Made by a program: the position numbers and the translations under genes. A DNA stretch of 64,000 bases, taken from NCBI GenBank assembly GCA_051251645.1, contig JBPOEY010000001.1:558001-622000 (forward strand), in the 5' to 3' direction. Source of the DNA: Litorimonas sp051251645 (GTDB lineage: Bacteria > Pseudomonadota > Alphaproteobacteria > Caulobacterales > Maricaulaceae). The stretch's first letter is position 1; the number at the start of each line of letters is the position of its first letter. The notes beneath the pieces were generated by a model. It made no database searches and had not been told where the DNA came from. It saw only the letters and a list, made by a program, of their open reading frames with translations. Below are positions 17,416 through 26,875 of the stretch, piece after piece.

Positions 17416-18986
17416 CGGATGGTATTTCGATCGCTCAGCATGACGGGGATCGTCTGGGCCATGATGACCAAGTCCCAAAACACATTGGCGCGTTCAATGT
17501 ATTCCACGTCGAGTTGAACCCGGCGTTGAACGTCGTCGCCGGAATGGAGGGGTCCGCGGGATCCGTTGATCTGGGCCCAGCCTGTCATCCCTGGCTTAAC
17601 CTTGTGACGATGCGCATATTCTTCGACCAACTCTATGCTGTCTCGACCGGATGTTTTCATTCCGACCGCATGCGGGCGTGGACCGACGAGGCTCATCTCA
17701 CCCCGGATCACATTTAAGAGCTGTGGCAACTCATCAATGGATGTCTTGCGGATAAATCGGCCAATCCGCGTGACGCGGGGATCATCGGCTTCGGTCTGAC
17801 GTTCCGCTTTTACGTCGCACTGATCCGTTCGCATAGTCCGGAACTTTAAGACGTTGAAAATGCGGTTATTGAACCCGTGACGCGGTTGCCGAAAAATAAC
17901 GGGACCCGGACTATCAAACTTGATTATGATGGCCACGATCAGCAACGGGATGGCGAGCAGGACCAAGGCGATGGAGCCAATGATAATGTCGGTCACTCGT
18001 TTCAGCGCCGTATGCATGCCGGACTTCGGACTACCTGTGATGTCGTTCAGCGAAACTTCAGCGATTTCTGACAGACGTTGTTTGACGTGATCAAGATTTT
18101 CGAACGCATCCGCCACATAGGCGATCCGGTTGGGCAGTAGACGGACTTTCTCGGTAAAATCTTTTTTCCGCGCGGCGGCTGCGCTTGGCAAAGTAACAAC
18201 GATCCGGTTGACGTATGGGAGCCCTTCCCACTGTAAGAGGTCGCCGATTTTACCGACGACGGGAACGCCGTGAATATCCAAGGGTGCGCGCGCCAATCGC
18301 TCGTCGAAGATGGCGATAATATTGAGTTCCTTGGTCTTGGCGTTTTCTTCAATGATACGACGGGCGCTCTCTGTAGCGCCGAGCATGACCACGGTCGGGG
18401 CGAGCCGTCCTTTGACATGCAGGCGTTGCAGCTGGCGTGAATAAATTGTGTGCAGAACAAGCAGAGTCGCCAGCGCGGCCAATCCCGCTCTGGCTAAAGC
18501 GTCTGGGAGAAAGCTGTCGGGCCGTAAGATTAAGGCCGTGGCTAACCAAACACCCAAGGCGGCCAGTCCGGCGACGAGAACGGTTTTGAGGTGGTCCTTT
18601 GTATTTTCAGTCGGTTTGAACCGATAGGCCCGGCCGAACATCATCACAAAAATGAAGATACCGGAGCCCAGCATCGCAGCCGCGATTGGGGCGATGATGA
18701 CCTGTTGGTTCGTGCCAACATAGCCTTGCCAGATGCCGAACGCGATAATGCCAAGTACGACCACCATATCCATCGCTTGCAGACCAAATCGAACGGCGTT
18801 CATATTCAGTTGAGCCGAGGGAACGGGCAGGGTGTCAATGTCGGGGCGGGTGCGTCGTCGGTCGACCTCTTGCACGGGCGTGTCGTCGCCAGGTCTTGCA
18901 ACCCGACGTTCGTCATCACGGCGAATATACGCCTTACGCGTTGGGTTCAGCGTTTCAATTCGACCCGGTTTTTGATTACTCGACAT
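17412..18986 (-). CDS. Undecaprenyl-phosphate sugar phosphotransferase (WcaJ/HfsE-like)
   Basis: Polyisoprenyl-phosphate hexose-1-phosphate transferase, 524 residues, that starts the repeat unit by loading the first sugar phosphate onto undecaprenyl phosphate. Four to five N-terminal membrane helices (about residues 55-185) are followed by a CoA-binding-like Rossmann region and the bacterial sugar transferase domain from about 335: RVTDIIIGSIALVLL, IFRQPRHGFNNRIFNVLKFR and LLNVIRGEMSLVGPRP. It is the first gene of the operon; a perfect CtrA-like box lies about 140 bases upstream. Closest functional model: HfsE of holdfast synthesis. Confidence 0.88.
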   Translation of the reverse strand: MSSNQKPGRIETLNPTRKAYIRRDDERRVARPGDDTPVQEVDRRRTRPDIDTLPVPSAQLNMNAVRFGLQAMDMVVVLGIIAFGIWQGYVGTNQQVIIAPIAAAMLGSGIFIFVMMFGRAYRFKPTENTKDHLKTVLVAGLAALGVWLATALILRPDSFLPDALARAGLAALATLLVLHTIYSRQLQRLHVKGRLAPTVVMLGATESARRIIEENAKTKELNIIAIFDERLARAPLDIHGVPVVGKIGDLLQWEGLPYVNRIVVTLPSAAAARKKDFTEKVRLLPNRIAYVADAFENLDHVKQRLSEIAEVSLNDITGSPKSGMHTALKRVTDIIIGSIALVLLAIPLLIVAIIIKFDSPGPVIFRQPRHGFNNRIFNVLKFRTMRTDQCDVKAERQTEADDPRVTRIGRFIRKTSIDELPQLLNVIRGEMSLVGPRPHAVGMKTSGRDSIELVEEYAHRHKVKPGMTGWAQINGSRGPLHSGDDVQRRVQLDVEYIERANVFWDLVIMAQTIPVMLSDRNTIR

Positions 18987-19127
18987 TCAACCCACCAACT
19001 TTGTTGCGCTTCCGATACAGGTCACGCGCAAACATCCGGTAAACGCGTGATAAAAAGATAGGGATGCAAGGCAGAGGCACGAAATGGGTGATTGTGCCGG
19101 GTTCGACCGTTCCGCGAAAACACACGG

Positions 19128-19143
19128 TTAATCACTCGTTAAC
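19128..19143 (-). promoter_or_regulatory. Perfect CtrA-like box TTAA-N7-TTAA upstream of the polysaccharide operon
   Basis: TTAATCACTCGTTAAC fits TTAA-N7-TTAAC exactly, and the reverse strand also reads TTAA-N7-TTAA. It lies about 140 bases before the ATG of the phosphoglycosyltransferase gene and 87 bases before the tRNA-Ser gene. Since CtrA controls surface structures in Caulobacter relatives, control of the operon is the likelier role. Confidence 0.5.
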
Positions 19144-19229
19144 GTCTCAGTGGAGCTATCTGCATTTGACTGCAGGGAAAGCACGACAAAGGCTTGCAGG
19201 CCTGCGTCCGCATCGTTAGACGCGCCGAC

Positions 19230-19320
19230 GGAGACGTGGCCGAGTGGTCGAAGGCGCTCCCCTGCTAAGGGAGTATGGGTCATAAGCCCATCGAGGGTTC
19301 GAATCCCTTCGTCTCCGCCA
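19230..19320 (+). tRNA. tRNA-Ser (anticodon GCU)
   Basis: Complete class II tRNA. The acceptor stem GGAGACG pairs with CGTCTCC, the anticodon loop CTGCTAA in a CTCCC/GGGAG stem gives anticodon GCU (reads AGC and AGU), a long variable arm follows (ATGGGTCATAAGCCCAT), then the T arm with GGTTCGAATCC. The discriminator is G and CCA is encoded. Confidence 0.97.
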
Positions 19321-19337
19321 CTACCTTTCTGAAGTAA

Positions 19338-19354
19338 CTCCCCTTTGGGGGGAG
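19338..19354 (+). terminator. Possible terminator after tRNA-Ser
   Basis: CTCCCC and GGGGAG can pair across a short TTTGG loop 18 bases after the tRNA. The following T run is poor (GTTTG), so termination is likely but not certain. Confidence 0.35.
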
Positions 19355-19677
19355 GTTTGATCCATTTGGCAATATTAGTGCGCATGCGCGTCACGGAAGC
19401 TGACCGCTTTTATTATTTAAGGCGCTAAGGAAGCAATGTGTCTGAAGAACACATAGGGTTGCCATTGAGGCACGGTAACGTTTGCACTCACCGGAAAACC
19501 TCAGTCTTTTTTACGATTATGGTTGAGGAGCATTGCGTAGAATGGGATGCTGGCCTTGGGTTGAATTCACCGACGGTTTACCCTGTTTCCCAAAAGCGCG
19601 GCTAGACCTTGCTGCGACTTAATCCTGATTGGGGCCTAGCTCACGGGACGGGGAGAGAGCTTATGGCGTTACCGAAC
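19355..19677. other. Non-coding stretch with no recognised feature
   Basis: About 320 bases between the tRNA and the convergent DUF2726 gene. Short frames are present, but none has a ribosome site together with protein-like content. I see no clear hairpin or repeat here. Confidence 0.4.
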
Positions 19678-20211
19678 TTAAGCGGCCTGGCGCGCATAAT
19701 AAAGCGCCGTAAAGATATCGTAGGCCGCGGTCTGTGGGTCTTTGGTCCAAAGGACGCGGTGCAGCGGTAGGCCCACGGAATTCGCCAAATTATCCTTGAA
19801 TCGGTCACTGGCTTTCGCCGATGCTTGGTTATGGGACGGTCCATCCAGTTCGACGCCCGCTAAAGGCCGCCCTGTCGGATCGACAATGAGGAAGTCTAGG
19901 TGGCGGCTTTTGACTCGGCCCCGCAAAGAGAATTTTTCTTTACCGCTCATGTTTGGCTTTACCCGGATGACGTCTTCGAGCCTTGGCTTTACCAGCACGT
20001 GGCAGCCCCATTGACCTGCGTAGGCGAGCAGGCTGTGAAAGAGTTTGGCTTCTGCGCCGTTATTAATGGCACTTGTGAGTTCGTATTTTTCGAACGGAAT
20101 CCGTTTATTGGAGGGCTTATTCCGTGTCTTTGCCGTCTTCGGGCCAGATTTTAGAAATGACGCGAAAAAGCCCAACGCACAGACGGCCAAGATTAAAAGA
20201 AATGCTGTCAT
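19678..20211 (-). CDS. DUF2726 domain protein with N-terminal membrane anchor
   Basis: Protein of 177 residues. A single N-terminal hydrophobic segment (about residues 3-20) is followed by a basic linker and a DUF2726 domain from about residue 40: FHSLLAYAGQWGCHVLVKPRL, then HLDFLIVDPTGRPLAGVELDGPSH. The DFLI...GVELDG pattern resembles a restriction-endonuclease-like core, so a nucleic-acid role is possible; this is inference. AGGAGAG is 11 bases before the ATG; a TTG one codon earlier is an alternative start. Confidence 0.75.
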   Translation of the reverse strand: MTAFLLILAVCALGFFASFLKSGPKTAKTRNKPSNKRIPFEKYELTSAINNGAEAKLFHSLLAYAGQWGCHVLVKPRLEDVIRVKPNMSGKEKFSLRGRVKSRHLDFLIVDPTGRPLAGVELDGPSHNQASAKASDRFKDNLANSVGLPLHRVLWTKDPQTAAYDIFTALYYARQAA

Positions 20212-20238
20212 CAAGGCTAACTCTCCTTTGTCAGGCGG

Positions 20239-21438
20239 CTAAATTACGTAATTCGGGTCCGTTATCGCAAGAAACGCGGATTTAGCCTCGCCGGCACGAT
20301 CAAAGAGAAGAGGATGATTAAACCGCTCAACGGGGGCGCGGTTGAGCCAACTATCATCGTCCTTCACGCCCCAGAGATTGACCATCTCGACGGAGCTCCG
20401 CTGCGTTAGCCCAGTCATGAGGTCGCGTAAGAGTTGCGCTTGGGTTGCCAGCATGGCGGCGGGTGGCGTCGGGCCGAGGTCGGCTTCACACCCCGTATTA
20501 TTGTTCCAGCATGATCCAGGGTCATTGTAGAAGTTCACGTCCAATTCGGTCACGTGATTGATCAGGCTCATAAATTCATTGTCCACGGCGTCGATCGAGG
20601 CCAACGCCTCATTCGCAGGGGTGTCGAGGAAGAAGTGGAACTGATGCCCAACCCCATCGATGGGGACACCGCGCGCTCGGAAGCGTTGTAAAATTTCGAT
20701 CAGCCAAGCCCGCTTAATCGGATTTTCCGTATCATAGTCGGATAAATAAAGCTCCGCAGTTGGATCGGCGGCGCGAGCAGCGCGGAAGGCCCAATCTAAA
20801 TAGTCGGCACTACCTACGGCAGTGTACCACGCACTTCGGCGGTCCGGACCGACGCCATTGGAGCCGTTGTAAATGTCGGTCGAAATGACTTCATTGGCCA
20901 CGTCCCAAATACGGACACGGTCTTTGAAATGGTCGATAACCGCGTTGATATAATCTTCTAGACGCTGACGAATATCATTGGGGGTGCCCTGTAAAAAATA
21001 GGCTGGCGTGGCTTCGTGCCACAATAAGGCGTGGCCACGGACCGTCATATTATTAGCGAGCGCCCAATCGACGATACGATCCCCCGCGTCGAAGGTGAGC
21101 GCGCCCTCCGTGGGCGCGATTTGATCGAGTTTTAACTCATATTCCGGCGTGATCACGTCGAACTGGTCCAATGCAATTTCGGCGGACTCTGACAGGGGTT
21201 GAATCTGCGTGTTATTAAGGGCCGTACCGATATTAAAGTTGGATCGATAAGTGTCGCGCAACAATCCTTTCGTCACGCCGGTTGGTGGCGGCGGAGGCGG
21301 GGGGGGTGGCGGAGGTGTTGGGGGAACAGAGCCGACAGGGGCCGGGGCAGAACTGCCGCCGCCGCCGCAGGCGCCCAGCGTCATGGCGCTCGCGCCGATC
21401 AGTAGCTTTAGGCGATCCCGCGCCGAGAACATCATCAT
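20239..21438 (-). CDS. GH10 endo-1,4-beta-xylanase, lipoprotein
   Basis: Glycoside hydrolase family 10 xylanase, about 399 residues, that cleaves internal beta-1,4 bonds of xylan. The N-terminus is a lipoprotein signal with lipobox LGAC near residue 23, then a glycine-serine and poly-proline linker (11 consecutive Pro) and the catalytic barrel from about residue 55. The acid/base Glu is in WDVANEVIS and the nucleophile Glu in HVTELDVNFY. The enzyme is therefore probably tethered to the cell surface or periplasmic membrane. The frame could open at a TTG three codons earlier; the first ATG is used here. Confidence 0.9.
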   Translation of the reverse strand: MMMFSARDRLKLLIGASAMTLGACGGGGSSAPAPVGSVPPTPPPPPPPPPPPTGVTKGLLRDTYRSNFNIGTALNNTQIQPLSESAEIALDQFDVITPEYELKLDQIAPTEGALTFDAGDRIVDWALANNMTVRGHALLWHEATPAYFLQGTPNDIRQRLEDYINAVIDHFKDRVRIWDVANEVISTDIYNGSNGVGPDRRSAWYTAVGSADYLDWAFRAARAADPTAELYLSDYDTENPIKRAWLIEILQRFRARGVPIDGVGHQFHFFLDTPANEALASIDAVDNEFMSLINHVTELDVNFYNDPGSCWNNNTGCEADLGPTPPAAMLATQAQLLRDLMTGLTQRSSVEMVNLWGVKDDDSWLNRAPVERFNHPLLFDRAGEAKSAFLAITDPNYVI

Positions 21439-21971
21439 CTCATTCAACCCTATTTTACCCGCTAGGGTGGTAACCGCAGAAGCTGAATTTTGGATGGAGA
21501 TGTATGGTTAAAGGAGTCTATCGACGTCTATATTCTCGGTGGTGCAAGTATTGTTAGCGCGAACTCGTTTCGCGACGTCAAACGTCGCGTGAAATTACTA
21601 AATAGTATACAGGATGAAAGACGCTTTTTAAATTTTGCTTTTCCCAATCACTGCATCGGATCCATTTTACCGCATGGGGTGAGCGCGAAAACGATAAACA
21701 TGTTCCGCGTGACAATGCCGATAATTGCAATGGAAAAAATAATGTTCAAAAGAGATACTAAGCTCCCGCTCTCAGGTGAGAAACGGGCTTATTTAACTGC
21801 ACTGTAAGCTCAACTTCCCTAGCGTCTACCTCACGTTTGCGTAAAATTTTCTATCAAGAGGCCCCGCTGAAATCACTCTTAAATCTTGGCTTGCCAAACT
21901 ATTGATAACGGGACTACGGCCCCTCGAAATCCAATGCCGAAATCTGCATTGAGCTGCTTTGAGGGCGGGTT
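21439..21971. other. Intergenic region between divergent xylanase and MFS genes
   Basis: About 530 bases, A/T-richer than its surroundings. It holds a strong hairpin at 21571-21589 (CGCGACG, TCAAA loop, CGTCGCG) without a T run, which could be an operator or RNA structure. A frame of 105 codons from a TTG at 21490 exists but has no ribosome site or recognisable content. The promoters of both flanking genes should lie here. Confidence 0.4.
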
Positions 21972-23237
21972 ATGCGTTCAGTTTTATCGTCTGTGGGGGC
22001 GCTCCTGGTGTCCGCCGCAATTTTGTTGGCTGGGGGCGGTCTGTTAGGGACATTGATCGCCGTGCGGGCCGCGCTAGAAGGCTTTCCGCTGTTTGCGATC
22101 GGTCTGATTTCTTCGTTTTACTTTGCTGGCTTCGTCGTAGGCTGCGTGTTTACACCTGTCTTAGTGAAACGTGTCGGCCACGTGCGTGTCTTTGCGGCTT
22201 TATCCTCTCTGATCGCCTCCTGCGTCCTAATGCATGTTCTCTTTGTCAACGTACCTGTTTGGGTGATTTTGCGATTTGCGACGGGGTTTGGCTTTGCCGG
22301 ACTGTATATCCTCATTGAGAGTTGGATAAATGAGCAAGCCCCGAATGAGCAACGCGGGCAAATCCTCTCTATATATCGAATGGTTGACTTAGCGGCGATG
22401 ACGACGGGCCAGTTTATGCTGTCCCTTTACAACCCGAGTGAATTCGCGCTCTTTTCTGTCGTAGCCATTTGTGTGTGTCTCGCAATTTTCCCGATTTCGC
22501 TGTCGTCGTCTAAAGCCCCTGTCGCGGTAACGAACACGTCGCTTAATCTCAAAAAGCTCATTCGCATGTCGCCGTTAGCGGTCGTGGGGTGTTTCGCTGT
22601 CGGCCTTACGAACGGAAGTTTTTGGGGCATGGCGCCCGTTTTTGTACAGCTTTTGGGACATCCGATTGTCATGGTGTCGCTATTTATGAGTGTGACCATT
22701 GCATTTGGCGCTTTGCTACAATGGCCCATCGGTTATTTGTCGGATAAGTTTGGCCGCCGGCAAATTCTCATTTTGATGGCACTGGGCTCTGTCGGGGCGG
22801 GGGCTTTCCTCAATTTTTCCGCGACGACATCAGGCGCATTTCTATTAGCGGGTGGTGCGCTTTACGGCGTTTTTGCGTTTCAAATTTATGGGCTTTCGGC
22901 GGCCCATGCGAATGATCGCGCCGAGCCCGATGAGTTCGTTGCGATTAGTGGCGGGCTGCTTCTCGTTTACGGCATCGGCTCTGTGATCGGACCGTCGATT
23001 GCGCCGCTGATTATGTCGGCCTTCGGCCCATCAGCCATGTTTGCCTTTACCGCAGCTGTTCACACACTTTTAGTGATCTATGCCATTTTCCGCGTCTCTC
23101 AACGGGCGGCACCAGACGAGAGCGCGGACTATGTGACAATGCCCCGCCCCTTGTCGATGGCGCTTATTTTGCGAACCGACCCGCGCAATATTATCAAGCG
23201 AAAGCGAAAACCCTTTCGCGGAAAGAAACAGCCTTAA
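21972..23237 (+). CDS. MFS transporter (YcaD-like)
   Basis: Twelve-helix major facilitator of 421 residues in the inner membrane. Family marks are RFATGFGFAGLYILIESWIN near residue 100, characteristic of the YcaD group, and GYLSDKFGRRQILI in the central loop after helix 8. The C-terminus is basic (KRKRKPFRGKKQP). GAGGGCGGG precedes the ATG. The substrate is unknown. It is divergent from the xylanase, so a link with sugar or oligosaccharide traffic is possible, and its stop overlaps the convergent DUF885 gene by four bases. Confidence 0.85.
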   Translation: MRSVLSSVGALLVSAAILLAGGGLLGTLIAVRAALEGFPLFAIGLISSFYFAGFVVGCVFTPVLVKRVGHVRVFAALSSLIASCVLMHVLFVNVPVWVILRFATGFGFAGLYILIESWINEQAPNEQRGQILSIYRMVDLAAMTTGQFMLSLYNPSEFALFSVVAICVCLAIFPISLSSSKAPVAVTNTSLNLKKLIRMSPLAVVGCFAVGLTNGSFWGMAPVFVQLLGHPIVMVSLFMSVTIAFGALLQWPIGYLSDKFGRRQILILMALGSVGAGAFLNFSATTSGAFLLAGGALYGVFAFQIYGLSAAHANDRAEPDEFVAISGGLLLVYGIGSVIGPSIAPLIMSAFGPSAMFAFTAAVHTLLVIYAIFRVSQRAAPDESADYVTMPRPLSMALILRTDPRNIIKRKRKPFRGKKQP

Positions 23238-25081
23238 GCCTGTTTCTCGCGCGCGATATAGGCGTCAATAACGCGGCCAAGTACGGTCATTGGCACATTG
23301 CCCCCCAAGACAAGCGCATCATTAAAGCGTCGGAAATCGAACTTATCGCCTAGTTCACTTTTCGATTTCTCGCGCAAGCGATTGATCGCTGAATGACCGA
23401 CTTTGTAGCCGCAAGCTTGTCCGGGCCACGCGCAATAGCGGTCAACTTCGCCTCGCACTTCTTCGGGGTTGGAGCCATTATTCTCGACAAACCATTGGTT
23501 AGCCTCTTCCCGGGTCCAGCGTTTCGCGTGAAGGCCTGTATCCACAACGAGGCGACAGGCGCGGAACGCCAAGGATTGCAAATAGCCCAACCGTCCGACG
23601 GGGAAGTCACTGTATACGCCAAGCTCATCCGCGATTTGCTGGGCGTAGAGCGCCCACCCTTCGGAATAGGCATTAAAGGCGAGGAGCGACCGGGTGAGGG
23701 ACTGTTTAAACGCATATTCGCCTTGCCAAACATGGCCCGGAATTGCTTCGTGATAGGTTAGGTCGGCGAGATTAAATTTATTGTGCAAATCGGTCGTGCG
23801 GAGATTGATCCAAAAGTGACCCGGCTGTGTCCCATCAATCGATCCTGCACCGCCATAGGCGCCGGGCGCGCCGGCTTCGACGTCAGGCGAAATGCGTTCA
23901 ACTTCGAGAAAGCCCGCAACAAGTGTTTCAAACGCTTGCGGCATGCGGCCGCGAATGTCGGTCACTGTGTCTTCAATGAAGCTCATGATTTCAGCGCGAC
24001 CCGGATCGCCGGGCTTAAAGTGATAGCGCTTGTCCGCGCCTAAGGCGGTCATGCGTGCGCCAACGGACCCTGTTGTATATCCGATGGATTGCAAGATAGG
24101 CTCCATCTGAGCTTGCAGGTCGGCGAGTTCGTCAAGACCCATTTGGTGGACCTCGTCGGCATTCATTGTCGTCGTTGTGCTGGAGCGTAATGTCCAGTCA
24201 TAATAGGCGTCACCATCCGGCTTAGCCCAGACGCCAGCGTCAGATGTGGCTTGCGGGACAAGCGCTTCGAGCGCCGCGATCTGGCGGCTTAACGCGGGAA
24301 TGATATCCTGCGTCGCGATAGACACAGCACTGTCCTCGTACTGACCCAGTTCACTCGCGCGGGTCACGACCGATTGGACCAGCCCCCACTCAGCCGGGGA
24401 ACGGTCACGCGCGCCCCGGAGTTGGCCGAGCGTTTTCTCCATCAGGAAGTTAGGCAAGATAACACCGCGCGCGCCGTCCGCGATTACACGTTCCGTTTCG
24501 CCGTCCAGCTGTGCCGCATAGGCTTGCATACGCGAGAGGTAAGCGTCCGCGTCATCGGTCGTGTTAATCGCATGAGAAGCATCTAAGAAACTCGGGATTT
24601 CGACAAAAGCCCCGGTGTTCTGCGCCACAGCATAGGGGCTGTTGCGGTAGGACCAGTTGTAATTCAACAGGGCGACATCCCCATAAGGGTAGGCAAACCC
24701 TTCAGCGGCGCGATCAAAGACTGATGTGACAACATCCATGTCCAGTGCAACATCGGCGGATAAGGTCTCTGTGTCGACTTGTTTGAAACTAGACAAAAGG
24801 GTCTGAACATCTTTCGCAATTGTGGCCTGTCCCGCCACGGAACGGTCTGTCAGCTGGGATTTCAGCACGGCATAATCACCCGTGTCTATGCCCATGCTTG
24901 ACGCTGTTTCTGGATAGGCGCGAAGCATCAACTCTTTTGCACTGTCGAGCAAAGTCTCTGCGAGCGCATCGAAATTTTTCGTCTCAACAGGCGCGCTATT
25001 TGCGCAGCCCGCTGCAAGCAGACTGGATGAGGCCGCTACAGCAGCGGACGTTTGTAAAAGCCTACGTCGAGAAAATTTCAT
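23234..25081 (-). CDS. DUF885 family lipoprotein, probable metal-dependent peptidase
   Basis: Exported protein of 615 residues in the DUF885 family, which resembles M3/M32-type metallopeptidases. The N-terminus SRRRLLQ followed by a hydrophobic run and AAGC looks like a Tat-type lipoprotein signal with Cys near 26. The family motif YHEAIPGHVW (HExxxxH-like) lies near residue 445 and probably binds zinc. The C-terminal VGHSAINRLREKSKSELG is also typical. It is divergent from the AGCS amino-acid symporter, suggesting peptide breakdown coupled to uptake; that coupling is inference. Confidence 0.85.
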   Translation of the reverse strand: MKFSRRRLLQTSAAVAASSSLLAAGCANSAPVETKNFDALAETLLDSAKELMLRAYPETASSMGIDTGDYAVLKSQLTDRSVAGQATIAKDVQTLLSSFKQVDTETLSADVALDMDVVTSVFDRAAEGFAYPYGDVALLNYNWSYRNSPYAVAQNTGAFVEIPSFLDASHAINTTDDADAYLSRMQAYAAQLDGETERVIADGARGVILPNFLMEKTLGQLRGARDRSPAEWGLVQSVVTRASELGQYEDSAVSIATQDIIPALSRQIAALEALVPQATSDAGVWAKPDGDAYYDWTLRSSTTTTMNADEVHQMGLDELADLQAQMEPILQSIGYTTGSVGARMTALGADKRYHFKPGDPGRAEIMSFIEDTVTDIRGRMPQAFETLVAGFLEVERISPDVEAGAPGAYGGAGSIDGTQPGHFWINLRTTDLHNKFNLADLTYHEAIPGHVWQGEYAFKQSLTRSLLAFNAYSEGWALYAQQIADELGVYSDFPVGRLGYLQSLAFRACRLVVDTGLHAKRWTREEANQWFVENNGSNPEEVRGEVDRYCAWPGQACGYKVGHSAINRLREKSKSELGDKFDFRRFNDALVLGGNVPMTVLGRVIDAYIAREKQA

Positions 25082-25257
25082 GAGTGTGTTCTTTCCAGCC
25101 TATCGGACGCCTAGATTGCGATGAATTGGTCGGAGTAGCAATGATGTAGTGATGCGGGTCGCGAATTTGAGGTTCATGGCGCGTGAAATTTAAATAGGTC
25201 TTGGTCGCCCGTATCATGTGTGGTCAGTAGGCCCCTTCACGACAAAGCCCGGACCCA

Positions 25258-26799
25258 ATGCTAAAAACAACACGTGTGACCCGTTCTCATCCTAAGCCAC
25301 GCGCCGGAAGGCTTCTAACCGTTCTGTCTCTCTTGAGCGTCTTATTCTTATCAGTACCAGCTCAGGCCGCCGGGATTGATGAGGCGATTAACAAGACCGT
25401 TCAGCCGATCACAGACGCGCTGTCAGCCTTTATTTTCTACTCCGTTCCAATCGGCACGGCACAAGTTCCGCTGATCGTGTGTTGGCTTATTTTTGGAGCG
25501 TTTTTCTTCACGGGCTATCTAGGCTTCATCAATGTGCGCGGGTTCAAGCACGCGATCGATATTGTTAGCGGAAAATTCTCCGACACGACGCACGCGGGCG
25601 AGATTTCTCATTTCCAAGCTTTGACCGCCGCCGTCTCTGGCACTGTCGGGATCGGGAATATCGCAGGCGTTGCCATTACTGTGTCCGCGGGCGGACCTGG
25701 CGCAATTTTCTGGTTGGTGGTGGCGGGCCTCGTTGGCATGACGACAAAGTTTGTCGAATGCACACTGGGCGTAAAATACAGATATATCTCTGCTGATGGC
25801 ACCGTGTCTGGCGGCCCGATGTATTATTTGAGGTCCGGTCTCGCGAAACGCGGGATGCCGGGATTTGGGAAATTTCTCGGAATGTTTTACGCCATCAGCA
25901 TCGTTATCGGCTGTCTCGGCATTGGCAATATGTTCCAATCCAACCAAGCTTATGTTCAGCTTTTACAAGTGTCAGGCGGCGAAGCCGGGGCCTTGTCGGG
26001 TAAAGGTTGGCTCGTCGGGATCGTCTTGGCCGTGCTTGTCGGCCTCATAATTATCGGCGGCATTAAATCTATTGCTCGCGTCACCGTTAAGCTCGTGCCC
26101 TTTATGATCCTGCTTTACATTATTGGTGCCGTCATCGTGATTGGCCTTAATGCAGAGAGGCTGCCTGCGGCCGTGACGGCGATCCTCACGGGGGCGTTTT
26201 CGATGAAAGGTGTCACAGGCGGTGTCTTAGGGATTATGATCATTGGCTTTCAACGGGCGGCCTTTTCCAATGAAGCCGGTATCGGTTCCGCCGCAATAGC
26301 GCATTCTGCTGTCAAGACAGAGGAGCCCCTAACCGAAGGTTTCGTATCTCTTTTGGAGCCTTTCATTGATACCGTTGTTATCTGTACGTTGACTGGCCTC
26401 GTCCTCGTTACGGCCTTCCCGACGGATCATTTAATGGGCAGCGGCGTTGCGGGGATTGAGTTAACATCGTCCGCCTTTCAGAGCTCTATTCCTTGGTCGC
26501 CTGTGCCATTGTCAATTGCAGCTATATTATTCGCGTTTTCGACAATGTTGGCCTGGGCCTATTACGGCACGAAGGCTTGGACCTATATTTTTGGTGAAGG
26601 CAAAGGCAAAGAACGTGTTTTCAGTTTTATTTTTTGCGTGTTTATTGTCATCGGAGCCGCGATCAAGTTAGATGCGATTTTGGACTTTGCTGACGCGCTT
26701 ATTTTCGTGATGGCAATTCCGAATTTAATCGGGCTCTACATTATGGCGCCGGAGGTGAAACAGGATTTGAAGGTATACTGGGCGAAACATAAAGCTTAG
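25258..26799 (+). CDS. AGCS-family sodium:alanine/glycine symporter
   Basis: Inner-membrane sodium-coupled amino-acid symporter of the AGCS (AlsT/DagA) family, 513 residues with about 10-12 helices. Recognised blocks are GTVGIGNIAGVAITVSAGGP near residue 130, GGPMYYLRSGL near 182 and the FSNEAGIGSAAIAHSA block near 340. The first 38 residues look like an extra signal sequence ending AQA, seen in some family members. No strong ribosome site precedes the ATG. Alanine, glycine or glutamine are the usual substrates. It lies just ahead of the MocR regulator on the same strand. Confidence 0.92.
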   Translation: MLKTTRVTRSHPKPRAGRLLTVLSLLSVLFLSVPAQAAGIDEAINKTVQPITDALSAFIFYSVPIGTAQVPLIVCWLIFGAFFFTGYLGFINVRGFKHAIDIVSGKFSDTTHAGEISHFQALTAAVSGTVGIGNIAGVAITVSAGGPGAIFWLVVAGLVGMTTKFVECTLGVKYRYISADGTVSGGPMYYLRSGLAKRGMPGFGKFLGMFYAISIVIGCLGIGNMFQSNQAYVQLLQVSGGEAGALSGKGWLVGIVLAVLVGLIIIGGIKSIARVTVKLVPFMILLYIIGAVIVIGLNAERLPAAVTAILTGAFSMKGVTGGVLGIMIIGFQRAAFSNEAGIGSAAIAHSAVKTEEPLTEGFVSLLEPFIDTVVICTLTGLVLVTAFPTDHLMGSGVAGIELTSSAFQSSIPWSPVPLSIAAILFAFSTMLAWAYYGTKAWTYIFGEGKGKERVFSFIFCVFIVIGAAIKLDAILDFADALIFVMAIPNLIGLYIMAPEVKQDLKVYWAKHKA

Positions 26800-26875
26800 C
26801 CATAATGATGGATGTCTCCTGACAATGAGCGCAGCGTTGCTTTTATCGATAGTATCGGGGCATTGAGAGACCGCT

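Noticed and set aside
19128..19394. Frames covering the tRNA-Ser gene
   Set aside because: The tRNA explains the sequence; a protein here would have to share all of it.
21490..21807. A 105-codon frame starting with TTG between the xylanase and MFS genes
   Set aside because: No ribosome site, a strong hairpin inside, A/T-rich content and no recognisable protein pattern.
25082..25257. A glycine-type riboswitch ahead of the AGCS symporter
   Set aside because: I looked for the paired aptamer cores and saw none.
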